Source: Bacteriovorax stolpii (lineage in GTDB: Bacteria; Bdellovibrionota; Bacteriovoracia; Bacteriovoracales; Bacteriovoracaceae). Taken from it: 6,272 bases of DNA. The notes beneath the pieces were generated by a model. That model was not told the origin of the DNA, searched no databases, and saw only the letters and a list, made by a program, of their open reading frames with translations. Positions 1 through 5,791 of the stretch are shown one piece after another. Made by a program: the position numbers and the translations under genes. The DNA lies in NCBI GenBank assembly GCA_945890905.1, contig CAMDDI010000196.1:1-6272 (forward strand), written 5' to 3'. Within the stretch, counting starts at the first letter, position 1. Each line of letters opens with the position of its first letter.

Positions 1-525
1 ACCGCCCCCATAGCGCTTCAAGTTAACAGAGATGGTGGGTGCATACGAGATGTTGGCGACTGAATATTGCCCTAAATCCCACCGCTTTCCGGCCTCAAAG
101 TCTAAAAAGAGATTAAATCCCGATTTGTCATTTTGGCTACCGTAGCCATAAGTGGCTCGCTCAATTCCAGCAAGCGCTCCTGCCATGAATGAATTTTTGA
201 TATCATCGTTATTAAAGTTATAAAGAACTCCACCCGCCGCACCATAGGTTGATGAGAAAGCATCATACTTTCCATAATCAATGTCCTGACGGTTGATATG
301 AACCCGGGCCTTCCACATAAGACCTACGTACTGCTCAATGCTTTGAGCGTAGTTTAAATTGAGTTTGAAAGTAGTGCTGTTGAGATTTGAATTTTTTGCG
401 TCATCATGCTTAAAAACTAATCCGCCAGAGTAGGCCAGATCGAAGGCATCAACGGATACAATTTTAGATTGAGACATAGCACTTGAGGCTGTTATCAAAA
501 CGATTAATCCTAAGAGAAATTTCAT
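1..525 (-). CDS. Outer-membrane beta-barrel protein, C-terminus beyond window
   Basis: The reading frame is open from the ATG at 525 to the left edge (175 residues seen, no stop), so the C-terminus is missing. The start is supported by a strong ribosome binding site, AAGGAG (bases 532-537), six bases upstream. Residues 1-18 form a signal peptide: MKF, a hydrophobic core LLGLIVLI, then a small-residue region ending AMS before Q19. The rest lacks long hydrophobic helices and shows alternating polar/apolar segments of about 10 residues rich in Tyr, Phe and Gly, such as residues around FKLNLNY, VGLMWKARVHI, AAGGVLYNF and FNLFLDFEAG, joined by Asn/Asp/Lys turns. This is the pattern of antiparallel transmembrane beta-strands, so an outer-membrane location is inferred. 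The specific family and any transport function are not recognised. It lies 33 bases behind the 370-residue gene on the same strand and may be cotranscribed with it. Confidence 0.8.
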   Translation of the reverse strand, partial: MKFLLGLIVLITASSAMSQSKIVSVDAFDLAYSGGLVFKHDDAKNSNLNSTTFKLNLNYAQSIEQYVGLMWKARVHINRQDIDYGKYDAFSSTYGAAGGVLYNFNNDDIKNSFMAGALAGIERATYGYGSQNDKSGFNLFLDFEAGKRWDLGQYSVANISYAPTISVNLKRYGGG

Positions 526-558
526 AGGGAGCTCCTTTGTGGGCAAAAAAATTAATGA

Positions 559-1671
559 TTAATGTAAAAGGGTGCGGGCAAGAAATTTTTCATTGAGAAA
601 TTGGGTCGGCATAGAGCTCATCTGGCCCAAGAATTTAAGGGTCGGATAATCAAAGCTTAGTTGCTCTTGAGCACTATCTTTAATTCCAGAAACAAACATC
701 TCTTCGTCTAGGCGTATGTATTCTTTTGTTGTGGCTTCTTCCATGGTTGGAAAAACCCGGTCGAGAACACGCTTCATAAGTTTAATTTTTGAAGCTAAAT
801 CTTCTGACTGCGGCTCTTCTTCATGGATAAGGAAGAGAGCGTGGCAGATTTGTTCTTTCTTCTGATAATCATAACTTTCAAATTCTACGATGAAGTGACC
901 CCATTCGTGAGTCATGCTTTGCGGAATGAAAAGAGTCTGCTCAGTGGCGTGGACTTCTTTATTCAAAACCCAAGTTACAGAGATGGCCGCTTGAACTTGC
1001 GCAGCTGAGCAAACATCAATGAGTTCAGGAGTTAGTTTTTCTTTGTGATCGAGATGACCCAGAAATTTTTTCGGCGACATAGAGACGTAGAGATTTTCAC
1101 AAGTCATTTTGGAGAAATCTTTAAAGGTCAGCTGCCACTCAGCTTTTTGGACTAGATCCTGTGGTGAAGTTTTATCAATCGTATCAAAAATTCTCAGATC
1201 CAAGGATTCATTTAAAATGGCATCGAGATTTTCCCATTCTTGGGTCGTAAAGAATGAAGAGACTTCGAACTTATAACCGCGAGTCTTGAAGAAATCTTCT
1301 CCAGCTGCCAGCTCCATGGATTTAGCACGTCCTGAGAACTCATGAAACTTACCGTCTTTATAAAAGAGAGCATCGTGAGCCTGAGGAATGATTTTAGCAT
1401 CATGAAACTTGCGGTAAATACCTTCAACCGCCTCAGATGAGCGCAATTGAGAAACCCCAAACTGATAATTTTCAATCAAAGCGGCTTTACTTAATAGTCT
1501 AGGGGAGATGAGTTTAACAGAAGCGGCTGGAAGCGTGCGCTTGAGTTCTACCAGTTTTAAGACAGCACCTAAGTCCTGTCCAATAATGATGTGTTCGAAG
1601 TGCGGCGACTGGATATTAGTCGAAGCGGCTACCTTCTTATCTTTGAAATGCTTTAGTAAACCAAAACTCAT
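559..1671 (-). CDS. Uncharacterised protein with degenerate FAD/NAD(P)-oxidoreductase-like outline
   Basis: A 370-residue soluble protein without signal peptide or membrane helix. The N-terminus reads as a beta-alpha-beta unit: HIIIGQDLGA (residues 27-36), an Ala/Leu/Lys helix, then SVKLIS (51-56). This resembles the Rossmann dinucleotide fold of FAD-dependent amine oxidase or phytoene-desaturase-like enzymes, but the GxGxxG loop is spoiled (GQDLGA). The C-terminus (PTLKFLGQMSSMP, 343-355) resembles the second FAD-contact segment of those families, with Gln where Asp is usual. Residues 295-308 (KIKLMKRVLDRVFP) also fit such proteins. A HEWGH sequence (255-259) formally matches the HExxH zinc-protease motif, but no third zinc ligand is evident. 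Function is unknown; a fold relic that lost cofactor binding is my inference. The ATG at 1671 is the only plausible start (no ATG, GTG or TTG follows nearby), yet it has no clear Shine-Dalgarno sequence and lies just after the mltD terminator. Confidence 0.85.
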   Translation of the reverse strand: MSFGLLKHFKDKKVAASTNIQSPHFEHIIIGQDLGAVLKLVELKRTLPAASVKLISPRLLSKAALIENYQFGVSQLRSSEAVEGIYRKFHDAKIIPQAHDALFYKDGKFHEFSGRAKSMELAAGEDFFKTRGYKFEVSSFFTTQEWENLDAILNESLDLRIFDTIDKTSPQDLVQKAEWQLTFKDFSKMTCENLYVSMSPKKFLGHLDHKEKLTPELIDVCSAAQVQAAISVTWVLNKEVHATEQTLFIPQSMTHEWGHFIVEFESYDYQKKEQICHALFLIHEEEPQSEDLASKIKLMKRVLDRVFPTMEEATTKEYIRLDEEMFVSGIKDSAQEQLSFDYPTLKFLGQMSSMPTQFLNEKFLARTLLH

Positions 1672-1682
1672 AAAAAGATCTT

Positions 1683-1712
1683 AAAATAAAAAACCCACTC
1701 TTACGAGCGGGT
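1683..1712 (-). terminator. Rho-independent terminator after mltD
   Basis: Read on the minus strand, ACCCGCTC and GAGTGGGT form an eight-pair stem (one G-U wobble, fully paired only in this orientation) closed by a GTAA loop of the stable GNRA class, followed directly by TTTTTATTTT. It starts 29 bases after the mltD stop codon. On the plus strand the same stem has one A-C mismatch and is followed by T-rich sequence, but no plus-strand gene arrives there. The T-tract ends only about 11 bases before the ATG of the next minus-strand gene. Confidence 0.85.
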
Positions 1713-1741
1713 ATTTTAGATTTTTTTTAAAGATTGATTGT

Positions 1742-3235
1742 TTAGCGAATCGCCAATCTATCACCAGGAAGAATCATCCGGCGCTTAATTATATGGCGAT
1801 TAGTACGGATTATCGTACTCATAGGCACACCTGTTCTTTGGGCCACTCTCCAAAGTGTATCGCCCTTACGAACGGTATAAAATACTGAAGGGTGCTTGAT
1901 GTATTTTCCACCACGTTGGCCGCGAACTGAACTGATGGAACGTGAGTAATCTCTTCTGCGGCTCGATTTGCGAGAAGACTTTTCATAAATGTCAGAATAC
2001 ATGCTGGCATTTAATGAGTGATCTTCACGAAAAGGAAGATAAACTATGGTTCTAGGTGAAAGGTCATGCTCGCTTAAATCAGGATTAAGTGAAGAGAGAA
2101 CCTCTACCGGTACTTTGAATTTTTTTGAAATGTGCTGAAACGAAGACCGCTTACTAGGCACATAAGTTTTATAGCTGTCAGAGACTACAGAATCTTTATC
2201 TTTGAAATCATCCCAAGCTTCTTTAGCTCCCACTGGAACTCTTAAAGGATAAGTGTCCATATAAGGTGGAGTCTGCCATCTGACGATTTCTGGATTGTAG
2301 CGTTTTACTTCTTCAAAATCCAATTCTAGAACTTCAGAAACTTCGTAAAGGTCAGCGTTGCCTTTCACCATGATTTCTTCGTAATCCAAACATTTCTCGA
2401 AATTGATTTGGTTAAAGCCAAAGACATTGAGATTTTTTCCGATGATGGCCAGGGCCATAATTTTAGGAACGTAGTTTTTGGTTTCTGGACGAAGGTAGCG
2501 CCCCTGAGAAATTTCCCAGAAATCTTTTGTGTGGTACATGCGGATGGCACGTCCAATTTTTCCTTCTCCAGCATTGTACCCAGCAGTTGCCAGTTCCCAA
2601 GACCCAAAGAGGTTATATAGAGTCTTGAGGTAATTAGCAGCAGCAATAGAAGCTTTTAATGGATCTCTTCTTTCGTCTACGTACCAATCAATATTTAAAC
2701 CAAATTTTTTACCTGTGTAAGGCATAAACTGCCAAGGGCCAACAGCTTTTGCCCAAGAGCGAGCATGGTTTTGAAAACCAGATTCGGCCATGGCCAAATA
2801 AATCAAATCTCGCGGCAAACCATTATCGGCCATAATTTTTGAAAGAACAGGAGCGTATCGCCCAGCTCTTTGAGTGTAGTTGATGAAGTGATTGCGGCCT
2901 TTACCTGTGAAAAACTTAACCCACATGGCCACATGCTTATTCCAAGTAACAGGAATATCAAATTTAGAATTTTGAAGACCGAGTTCAGCCACAACTGAGG
3001 GCTCAAGATGATAAATATTTAGCGGAGCGGAGAAAGTTTGCTCGTGAGCACTTCCGTGAATGCAGCCTTTGCAATTAGGCAGATCTTTTTCAATGAGTTG
3101 TTCTTGGACACGATAGAATTCAGCTTGTTCGGCAACAGATGGATTATATGTTTTGTTTTTATAACTTTTCTTTGTAGAACATGCTGAAAAAAGCAGGGTT
3201 AAAACGATTGGCAAAACTGCCATCTTATTCATCAT
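1742..3235 (-). CDS. mltD: MltD-type membrane-bound lytic transglycosylase lipoprotein with LysM
   Basis: Lytic transglycosylase of 497 residues that cleaves the MurNAc-GlcNAc bond of peptidoglycan, forming 1,6-anhydromuropeptides. I place the start at 3235, not at the upstream in-frame ATG (3277), because AAGGA lies seven bases before it and the protein then opens directly with a signal peptide. The lipobox LFSAC puts the lipidated Cys at residue 19, so the protein is membrane-anchored in the periplasm. The SLT catalytic domain covers about residues 125-265: the catalytic Glu is E151 in AMAESGF, followed by AVGPWQFMP and TAGYNAGEG, both family hallmarks. A region typical of MltD follows (about 280-335), then a degenerate LysM-like unit (about 355-402), a Ser/Arg-rich linker (about 418-447) and a clear C-terminal LysM (about 452-497, FYTVRKGDTLWRVAQ), which binds glycan. 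A terminator follows the stop. Divergent from the small exported gene at 3492. Confidence 0.95.
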   Translation of the reverse strand: MMNKMAVLPIVLTLLFSACSTKKSYKNKTYNPSVAEQAEFYRVQEQLIEKDLPNCKGCIHGSAHEQTFSAPLNIYHLEPSVVAELGLQNSKFDIPVTWNKHVAMWVKFFTGKGRNHFINYTQRAGRYAPVLSKIMADNGLPRDLIYLAMAESGFQNHARSWAKAVGPWQFMPYTGKKFGLNIDWYVDERRDPLKASIAAANYLKTLYNLFGSWELATAGYNAGEGKIGRAIRMYHTKDFWEISQGRYLRPETKNYVPKIMALAIIGKNLNVFGFNQINFEKCLDYEEIMVKGNADLYEVSEVLELDFEEVKRYNPEIVRWQTPPYMDTYPLRVPVGAKEAWDDFKDKDSVVSDSYKTYVPSKRSSFQHISKKFKVPVEVLSSLNPDLSEHDLSPRTIVYLPFREDHSLNASMYSDIYEKSSRKSSRRRDYSRSISSVRGQRGGKYIKHPSVFYTVRKGDTLWRVAQRTGVPMSTIIRTNRHIIKRRMILPGDRLAIR

Positions 3236-3265
3236 CTGGTCGTCCTTAATCGTATGAAGTAAGTC

Positions 3266-3271
3266 GTTATA
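3266..3271 (-). promoter_or_regulatory. Possible -10 box for mltD
   Basis: Minus-strand TATAAC matches the sigma-70 -10 consensus at five of six positions and would place the transcript start about 24 bases before the preferred mltD ATG at 3235. No convincing -35 box sits 16-18 bases upstream, so this is weak. If it is real, the longer reading with ATG at 3277 could not be made from this transcript. Confidence 0.25.
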
Positions 3272-3349
3272 CTCCATCTAAAAAGAATAATCGCGAGGAG
3301 GTTTCAACACAATCCGGGAAAATTTCTCTGTCCCTATGGTTGACCAGCT

Positions 3350-3378
3350 TTGATTATTCAGTAACTTGTCAGTTTAAT
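3350..3378 (+). promoter_or_regulatory. Candidate sigma-70 promoter for the 170-residue gene
   Basis: TTGATT (3350-3355) and TTTAAT (3373-3378) are separated by exactly 17 bases, matching the -35 and -10 consensus at four and five of six positions. Transcription would begin near 3385 and give a leader of about 107 bases containing all or most of the three inverted repeats at 3383-3476. An alternative is an extended -10 (TGCTAAACT, 3477-3485), which would make a nearly leaderless message; it lacks a good -35. Confidence 0.35.
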
Positions 3379-3382
3379 CTCA

Positions 3383-3396
3383 TCGGACCATTCCGA
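3383..3396. repeat. Short inverted repeat in the divergent intergenic region
   Basis: TCGGA and TCCGA are perfect inverted arms around the four-base loop CCAT. It lies just downstream of the candidate promoter and four bases before the larger inverted repeat at 3400. Alone it could be chance, but it is the first of three in a row. Confidence 0.4.
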
Positions 3397-3399
3397 CTG

Positions 3400-3428
3400 T
3401 ACATGAAGACAAAACTTTGTTTCATGTA
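3400..3428. repeat. Long interrupted inverted repeat, possible leader hairpin or operator
   Basis: Outer arms TACATGAA (3400-3407) and TTCATGTA (3421-3428) are perfect complements. Inside them ACAAA (3409-3413) and TTTGT (3416-3420) also pair, leaving one bulged G at 3408 and the central AC. As RNA this is a long AU-rich hairpin. As DNA the two outer half-sites lie 21 bp centre to centre, two helical turns, as expected for a dimeric regulator. No T-run follows on either strand, so it is not an intrinsic terminator. Confidence 0.55.
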
Positions 3429-3447
3429 TCCGACAAATACGCTCGGC

Positions 3448-3476
3448 TTTCTTGTGAGAATAATTCTCAAAAGAAA
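3448..3476. promoter_or_regulatory. 29-bp near-perfect inverted repeat with Fur-like core
   Basis: The core TGAGAATAATTCTCA (3455-3469) is a perfect 7-1-7 palindrome. It matches the Fur-family box TGATAATnATTATCA at 12 of 14 defined positions, differing by one symmetrical base in each half. The symmetry continues outward (TTTCTT on the left, AAGAAA on the right), giving 14-base arms with one mismatched pair (3454/3470) around A3462. It ends 15 bases before the ATG at 3492, a position suited to repression of that gene. It is more than 200 bp from the mltD start. Binding by Fur or a relative is inferred from the motif only; an RNA hairpin beside the ribosome binding site is the alternative. Confidence 0.6.
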
Positions 3477-3491
3477 TGCTAAACTAGGTAA

Positions 3492-4004
3492 ATGATTAAA
3501 CTCTTAACCATATTGCCATGCCTTCTACTCATGTTTCAACCTTTAAACGCAAAAGTTGAAAAACCCAACTACGATTTCAGCACTGCAACTCTTGAAGATT
3601 TTTTTCCTGGAAAAAAAATTGATGGGATTGAAACTAAATATGGCAAAGGTGAAAACATTCACGAGATTCAAGGCAATCAAACAAAAAAATTCTATGTGGC
3701 ACAGATTCGTTATAAATTTCCGGTCATGGTTCAAGCAAAAGAGGGAGCTATTCTCGACATGTTTGCCCGTTTGCCTAGCTATTTCCTCCACGATATTTTT
3801 TTTCAATCTCTTGTGAACAAACTGGGAAAGCAAACCTCTTATAAAAAAATTGGTGAAGAGGCAGTGTATGTTTGGGAGCAAACTCCACTTAGACATGTTT
3901 ACAGCGCTGCGTGTACCATTACCTGTTTTCCGATTTTTTATTCAGTGATGCCCATCGACAAAAATTTCAATACGATAATGGAACAGATGCAAAATAAAAA
4001 ATAA
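3492..4004 (+). CDS. Small exported protein of unknown function
   Basis: A 170-residue protein whose first 20 residues form a Sec signal peptide: MIK, hydrophobic LLTILPCLLLMF, then a cleavage-like site LNA before K21. The mature part of about 150 residues has no further membrane helix, so a periplasmic location is likely. There is no lipobox at the cleavage site, although a Cys lies within the hydrophobic core (C10). The mature protein has only two cysteines, C141 and C145 in CTITC near the C-terminus; they could form a disulfide or bind a metal. The N-terminal part contains DFFPGKKIDG and the middle is rich in aromatic residues (FPVMVQA, PSYFLHDIFFQSL). I do not recognise a family. The ribosome binding site is weak (AGG close to the ATG). 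The Fur-like palindrome just upstream is the only regulatory clue. The gene converges with lgt, one base apart. Confidence 0.8.
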   Translation: MIKLLTILPCLLLMFQPLNAKVEKPNYDFSTATLEDFFPGKKIDGIETKYGKGENIHEIQGNQTKKFYVAQIRYKFPVMVQAKEGAILDMFARLPSYFLHDIFFQSLVNKLGKQTSYKKIGEEAVYVWEQTPLRHVYSAACTITCFPIFYSVMPIDKNFNTIMEQMQNKK

Positions 4005-4005
4005 T

Positions 4006-4803
4006 TTAGCGAGGAATGAGGGGATTTTTAATATTTAATCGCCTTGCATAAATGAGCATGACCCAGCCGAAGAGCATTGTGAGAATACAGAGCACCTGGC
4101 CAAAGCTAAAAAACTTCAGATAAAAACCGAATTGTGCGTCAGGTTCACGAAAAAATTCCACAAAAAATCTAAGTACGCCATATCCTAGAAGAAAAAGTGA
4201 GCTGATAACTCCATAAAATCTTTCTCTGGGAAATAAATAAAAAAGAATAATAAATAGAACAAAACCTTCAAGAATACCTTCATAAAGTTGTGAAGGATGA
4301 CGAGGAAATGGACCACCTGTGGGAAAAATGACTCCTATCCATGAATCAGTTACCCGCCCGTAAAGTTCACCGTTAATAAAATTTCCAATCCTCCCCCAAA
4401 GTATTCCCTGAGAACCAGCAATGGCCAGGCAGTCGGTGATTTGAAAAAAATGGAGCTTATGTTTTTGAGCAAATATCCAGCTGACTAATCCCATAGCGAT
4501 AAGTGAGCCATAAAAACTCATCCCACCTTTCCAGAGTGCAAATATTTCCAGCAAATGAGTCGAATAGTAATCCCAATTATAAATAAAGACATAAAACAAA
4601 CGAGAACCAATAAACATTGCGAGAATAAGCCAAACTATATACTGGTCTATGGCGCCCTCAGAGAGGGCCCAAAACTTTTGACGATAGAGATATTTTAAAA
4701 GAAGTCCACCAATGACAAAGGCCATAACGTGAAGTGCCCCATACCAGTGAAGTTGCACTGGTCCTAAAGAAAATAAAATGGGGTTGATCCAATCTTGATT
4801 CAT
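4006..4803 (-). CDS. lgt: Prolipoprotein diacylglyceryl transferase
   Basis: Lgt transfers the diacylglyceryl group of phosphatidylglycerol to the lipobox Cys of lipoprotein precursors, the first step of lipoprotein maturation at the inner membrane. The 265 residues give several membrane segments and the full set of family motifs: LHWYG (19-22), GGMSFYG (93-99), the signature GRIGNFINGELYGR (137-150), HPSQLYE (169-175) and YGVLRFFVEFFREPDAQ (208-224). R138, N141, N144, E146, R212 and E216 fall where the conserved Arg, Asn and Glu residues are expected. Tyr98 occupies the place where E. coli Lgt has a functionally important His (H103, from memory). Length is slightly short but complete. An in-frame TAA lies four codons upstream, fixing ATG 4803 as the earliest ATG; no clear ribosome binding site precedes it, so coupling to the upstream gene, 35 bases away, is plausible. 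Confidence 0.97.
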   Translation of the reverse strand: MNQDWINPILFSLGPVQLHWYGALHVMAFVIGGLLLKYLYRQKFWALSEGAIDQYIVWLILAMFIGSRLFYVFIYNWDYYSTHLLEIFALWKGGMSFYGSLIAMGLVSWIFAQKHKLHFFQITDCLAIAGSQGILWGRIGNFINGELYGRVTDSWIGVIFPTGGPFPRHPSQLYEGILEGFVLFIILFYLFPRERFYGVISSLFLLGYGVLRFFVEFFREPDAQFGFYLKFFSFGQVLCILTMLFGWVMLIYARRLNIKNPLIPR

Positions 4804-4838
4804 CGAAATAGTTTATGCAATGAATGAAATGAAGACAA

Positions 4839-5621
4839 CTACAGATTAACCGAACTCTCTGAAGCAGCATAAGATGCTGATGAAGTAGCACTTAATTCAT
4901 AGATGGCTTTTTTCATGGAAGGAGAAATTCCTGAAAAGCTAAGCAAGCAAGTACTCACACTCAAAAAACTGATGAGATCTTCACGGCCCATGCGGCTAGC
5001 CGACGAAACCTCTTTATCTTTACGGATAATTTTAAGTGAAGAGTTCATCTTCATTTCGCCACCGTTAGAGAATACAACTTTTTTTGTTAAATCAATTAAA
5101 ACGGCTTCACCAAAAGACTGCATTTGTTTCATGATCAAAACCGTATCGTCTTTCACTGTACCCCAGTAACAAAGGACACCTTGCTCAGATAATGCCTGGC
5201 AAATAAATCGCACTAAGAGAATCCGCATTCCCACCATTTGATCGGTATTCGAAATATCTTGGTGAATAGCTAAATCCCAAAGTATTTTATTTTTTGGAAA
5301 TCCCATGATCCCCACTTTACGGTAAGTATATATCGGCATGCCTTGCTGAATCGAAAGAGATTCTTGGCCATATTTATCTGAGAGATCAGATCCATTGAGT
5401 TGCAACTGTAAACGAGATGTCGCTATTTGCACTGTAAGAATACGAGTATTGCTTTTCTGAATAGGAATTTTTCTCGATTCAACATCAGTCATAACACCAA
5501 ATCCAAGCTCATTTAAAAGATGCTGGAATTTGGGATTCAATTCATCCTGTTTAAAGCGCACAAACACGGGATAGTCGTGAGCTTTACGAAACTGAAAATA
5601 ATTCCATTTAACGATTTCCAT
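4839..5621 (-). CDS. Uncharacterised 260-residue protein upstream of lgt
   Basis: I start this protein at ATG 5621, preceded by AGAGG with five bases of spacing. A 13-residue extension to a TTG at 5660 is possible but has no such site. There is no signal peptide or clear membrane helix at the N-terminus (MEIVKWNYFQFRKAHD), so a cytoplasmic location is likely. The middle has alternating hydrophobic stretches (ILTVQIATSRLQLQL, 61-75) and a segment around WDLAIHQDISNTDQMVGMRILLVRFICQ (115-142), followed by VLCYWGTVKDDTVLIMKQM and GEAVLIDLTKKVVFSNGG (171-188), suggesting a mixed alpha/beta fold. The last 20 residues are Ser/Ala-rich and probably disordered. I recognise no family or catalytic motif. 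The gene lies 35 bases upstream of lgt on the same strand, without a visible terminator between, so cotranscription is likely. It faces the two abutting palindromes at 5689-5724. Confidence 0.8.
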   Translation of the reverse strand: MEIVKWNYFQFRKAHDYPVFVRFKQDELNPKFQHLLNELGFGVMTDVESRKIPIQKSNTRILTVQIATSRLQLQLNGSDLSDKYGQESLSIQQGMPIYTYRKVGIMGFPKNKILWDLAIHQDISNTDQMVGMRILLVRFICQALSEQGVLCYWGTVKDDTVLIMKQMQSFGEAVLIDLTKKVVFSNGGEMKMNSSLKIIRKDKEVSSASRMGREDLISFLSVSTCLLSFSGISPSMKKAIYELSATSSASYAASESSVNL

Positions 5622-5688
5622 AGGGACCTCTCTGGGAAACTTGTCGGTGCCAGAGGGCAAATCATGAGCTAAAGATTTCCTGATTAAA

Positions 5689-5707
5689 GTGTCTAAAGTT
5701 TAGACAC
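5689..5707. promoter_or_regulatory. Perfect 19-bp palindrome, probable operator
   Basis: GTGTCTAAAGTTTAGACAC is a perfect inverted repeat with nine-base arms around one central G (5698). With no room for an RNA loop it looks like a DNA site for a dimeric repressor rather than a hairpin. On the minus strand a -10-like TTTAAT directly follows it, so bound protein would sit over the promoter of the 4839-5621 gene. I cannot name the regulator. Confidence 0.65.
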
Positions 5708-5724
5708 CGTATAAGGGTTATACG
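5708..5724. promoter_or_regulatory. Second palindrome abutting the first, with -10-like sequences on both strands
   Basis: CGTATAAGGGTTATACG is a perfect inverted repeat, seven-base arms around GGG, beginning at the very next base after the 19-bp palindrome. Each strand contains a -10-like hexamer (TATAAG on plus, TATAAC on minus), so it may be an overlapping divergent promoter, a second operator, or both. No good -35 box is spaced correctly on either strand. Confidence 0.55.
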
Positions 5725-5761
5725 TGATTTTGGCCCCAGCACCATTGTAGATAAGGTCAGA

Positions 5762-5782
5762 ATGGCATCAGACTTGCTTTAG
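5762..5782 (+). CDS. Possible six-codon leader ORF before the aminotransferase
   Basis: ATG at 5762 is preceded by AAGG (5753-5756) five bases upstream, a better ribosome binding site than that of the main gene. It encodes MASDLL and ends at TAG (5780-5782). It is in the same frame as the aminotransferase, whose ATG lies nine bases after this stop. Ribosomes ending here could reinitiate at 5792. Equally, the TAG could be a nonsense change that removed an older N-terminal extension. Very short ORFs arise by chance, so confidence is low. Confidence 0.25.
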   Translation: MASDLL

Positions 5783-5791
5783 CTTCTATTG

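Noticed and set aside
551..563. ATTAATGATTAAT palindrome followed on the minus strand by a T-run, a possible terminator of the 370-residue gene.
   Set aside because: The stem is entirely A-T, so the hairpin would be too weak. The following gene is only 33 bases away and has its own strong ribosome binding site.
1212..1475. An 87-codon minus-strand ORF overlapping the 559-1671 gene, and similar overlapping ORFs at 823-1008, 2365-2646, 2408-2620, 3543-3896 and 4903-5169.
   Set aside because: All lie inside well-supported genes in other frames, show no domain or signal of their own, and have no dedicated ribosome binding site.
3236..3277. A 14-residue N-terminal extension of MltD from the ATG at 3277.
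   Set aside because: It has no ribosome binding site, would put charged residues before the signal peptide, and lies upstream of the candidate -10 box. ATG 3235 has AAGGA at ideal spacing.
3296..3302. GAGGAGG, a strong Shine-Dalgarno-like sequence on the plus strand in the intergenic region.
   Set aside because: No start codon with a meaningful ORF lies at a suitable distance; the nearest ATG (3336) opens only five codons.
3430..3446. CCGA and TCGG forming a possible fourth inverted repeat after the 3400-3428 repeat.
   Set aside because: Only four pairs around a nine-base loop, which is expected by chance.
5622..5660. A TTG start at 5660 for the 260-residue gene.
   Set aside because: No ribosome binding site precedes it, whereas ATG 5621 has AGAGG five bases upstream.
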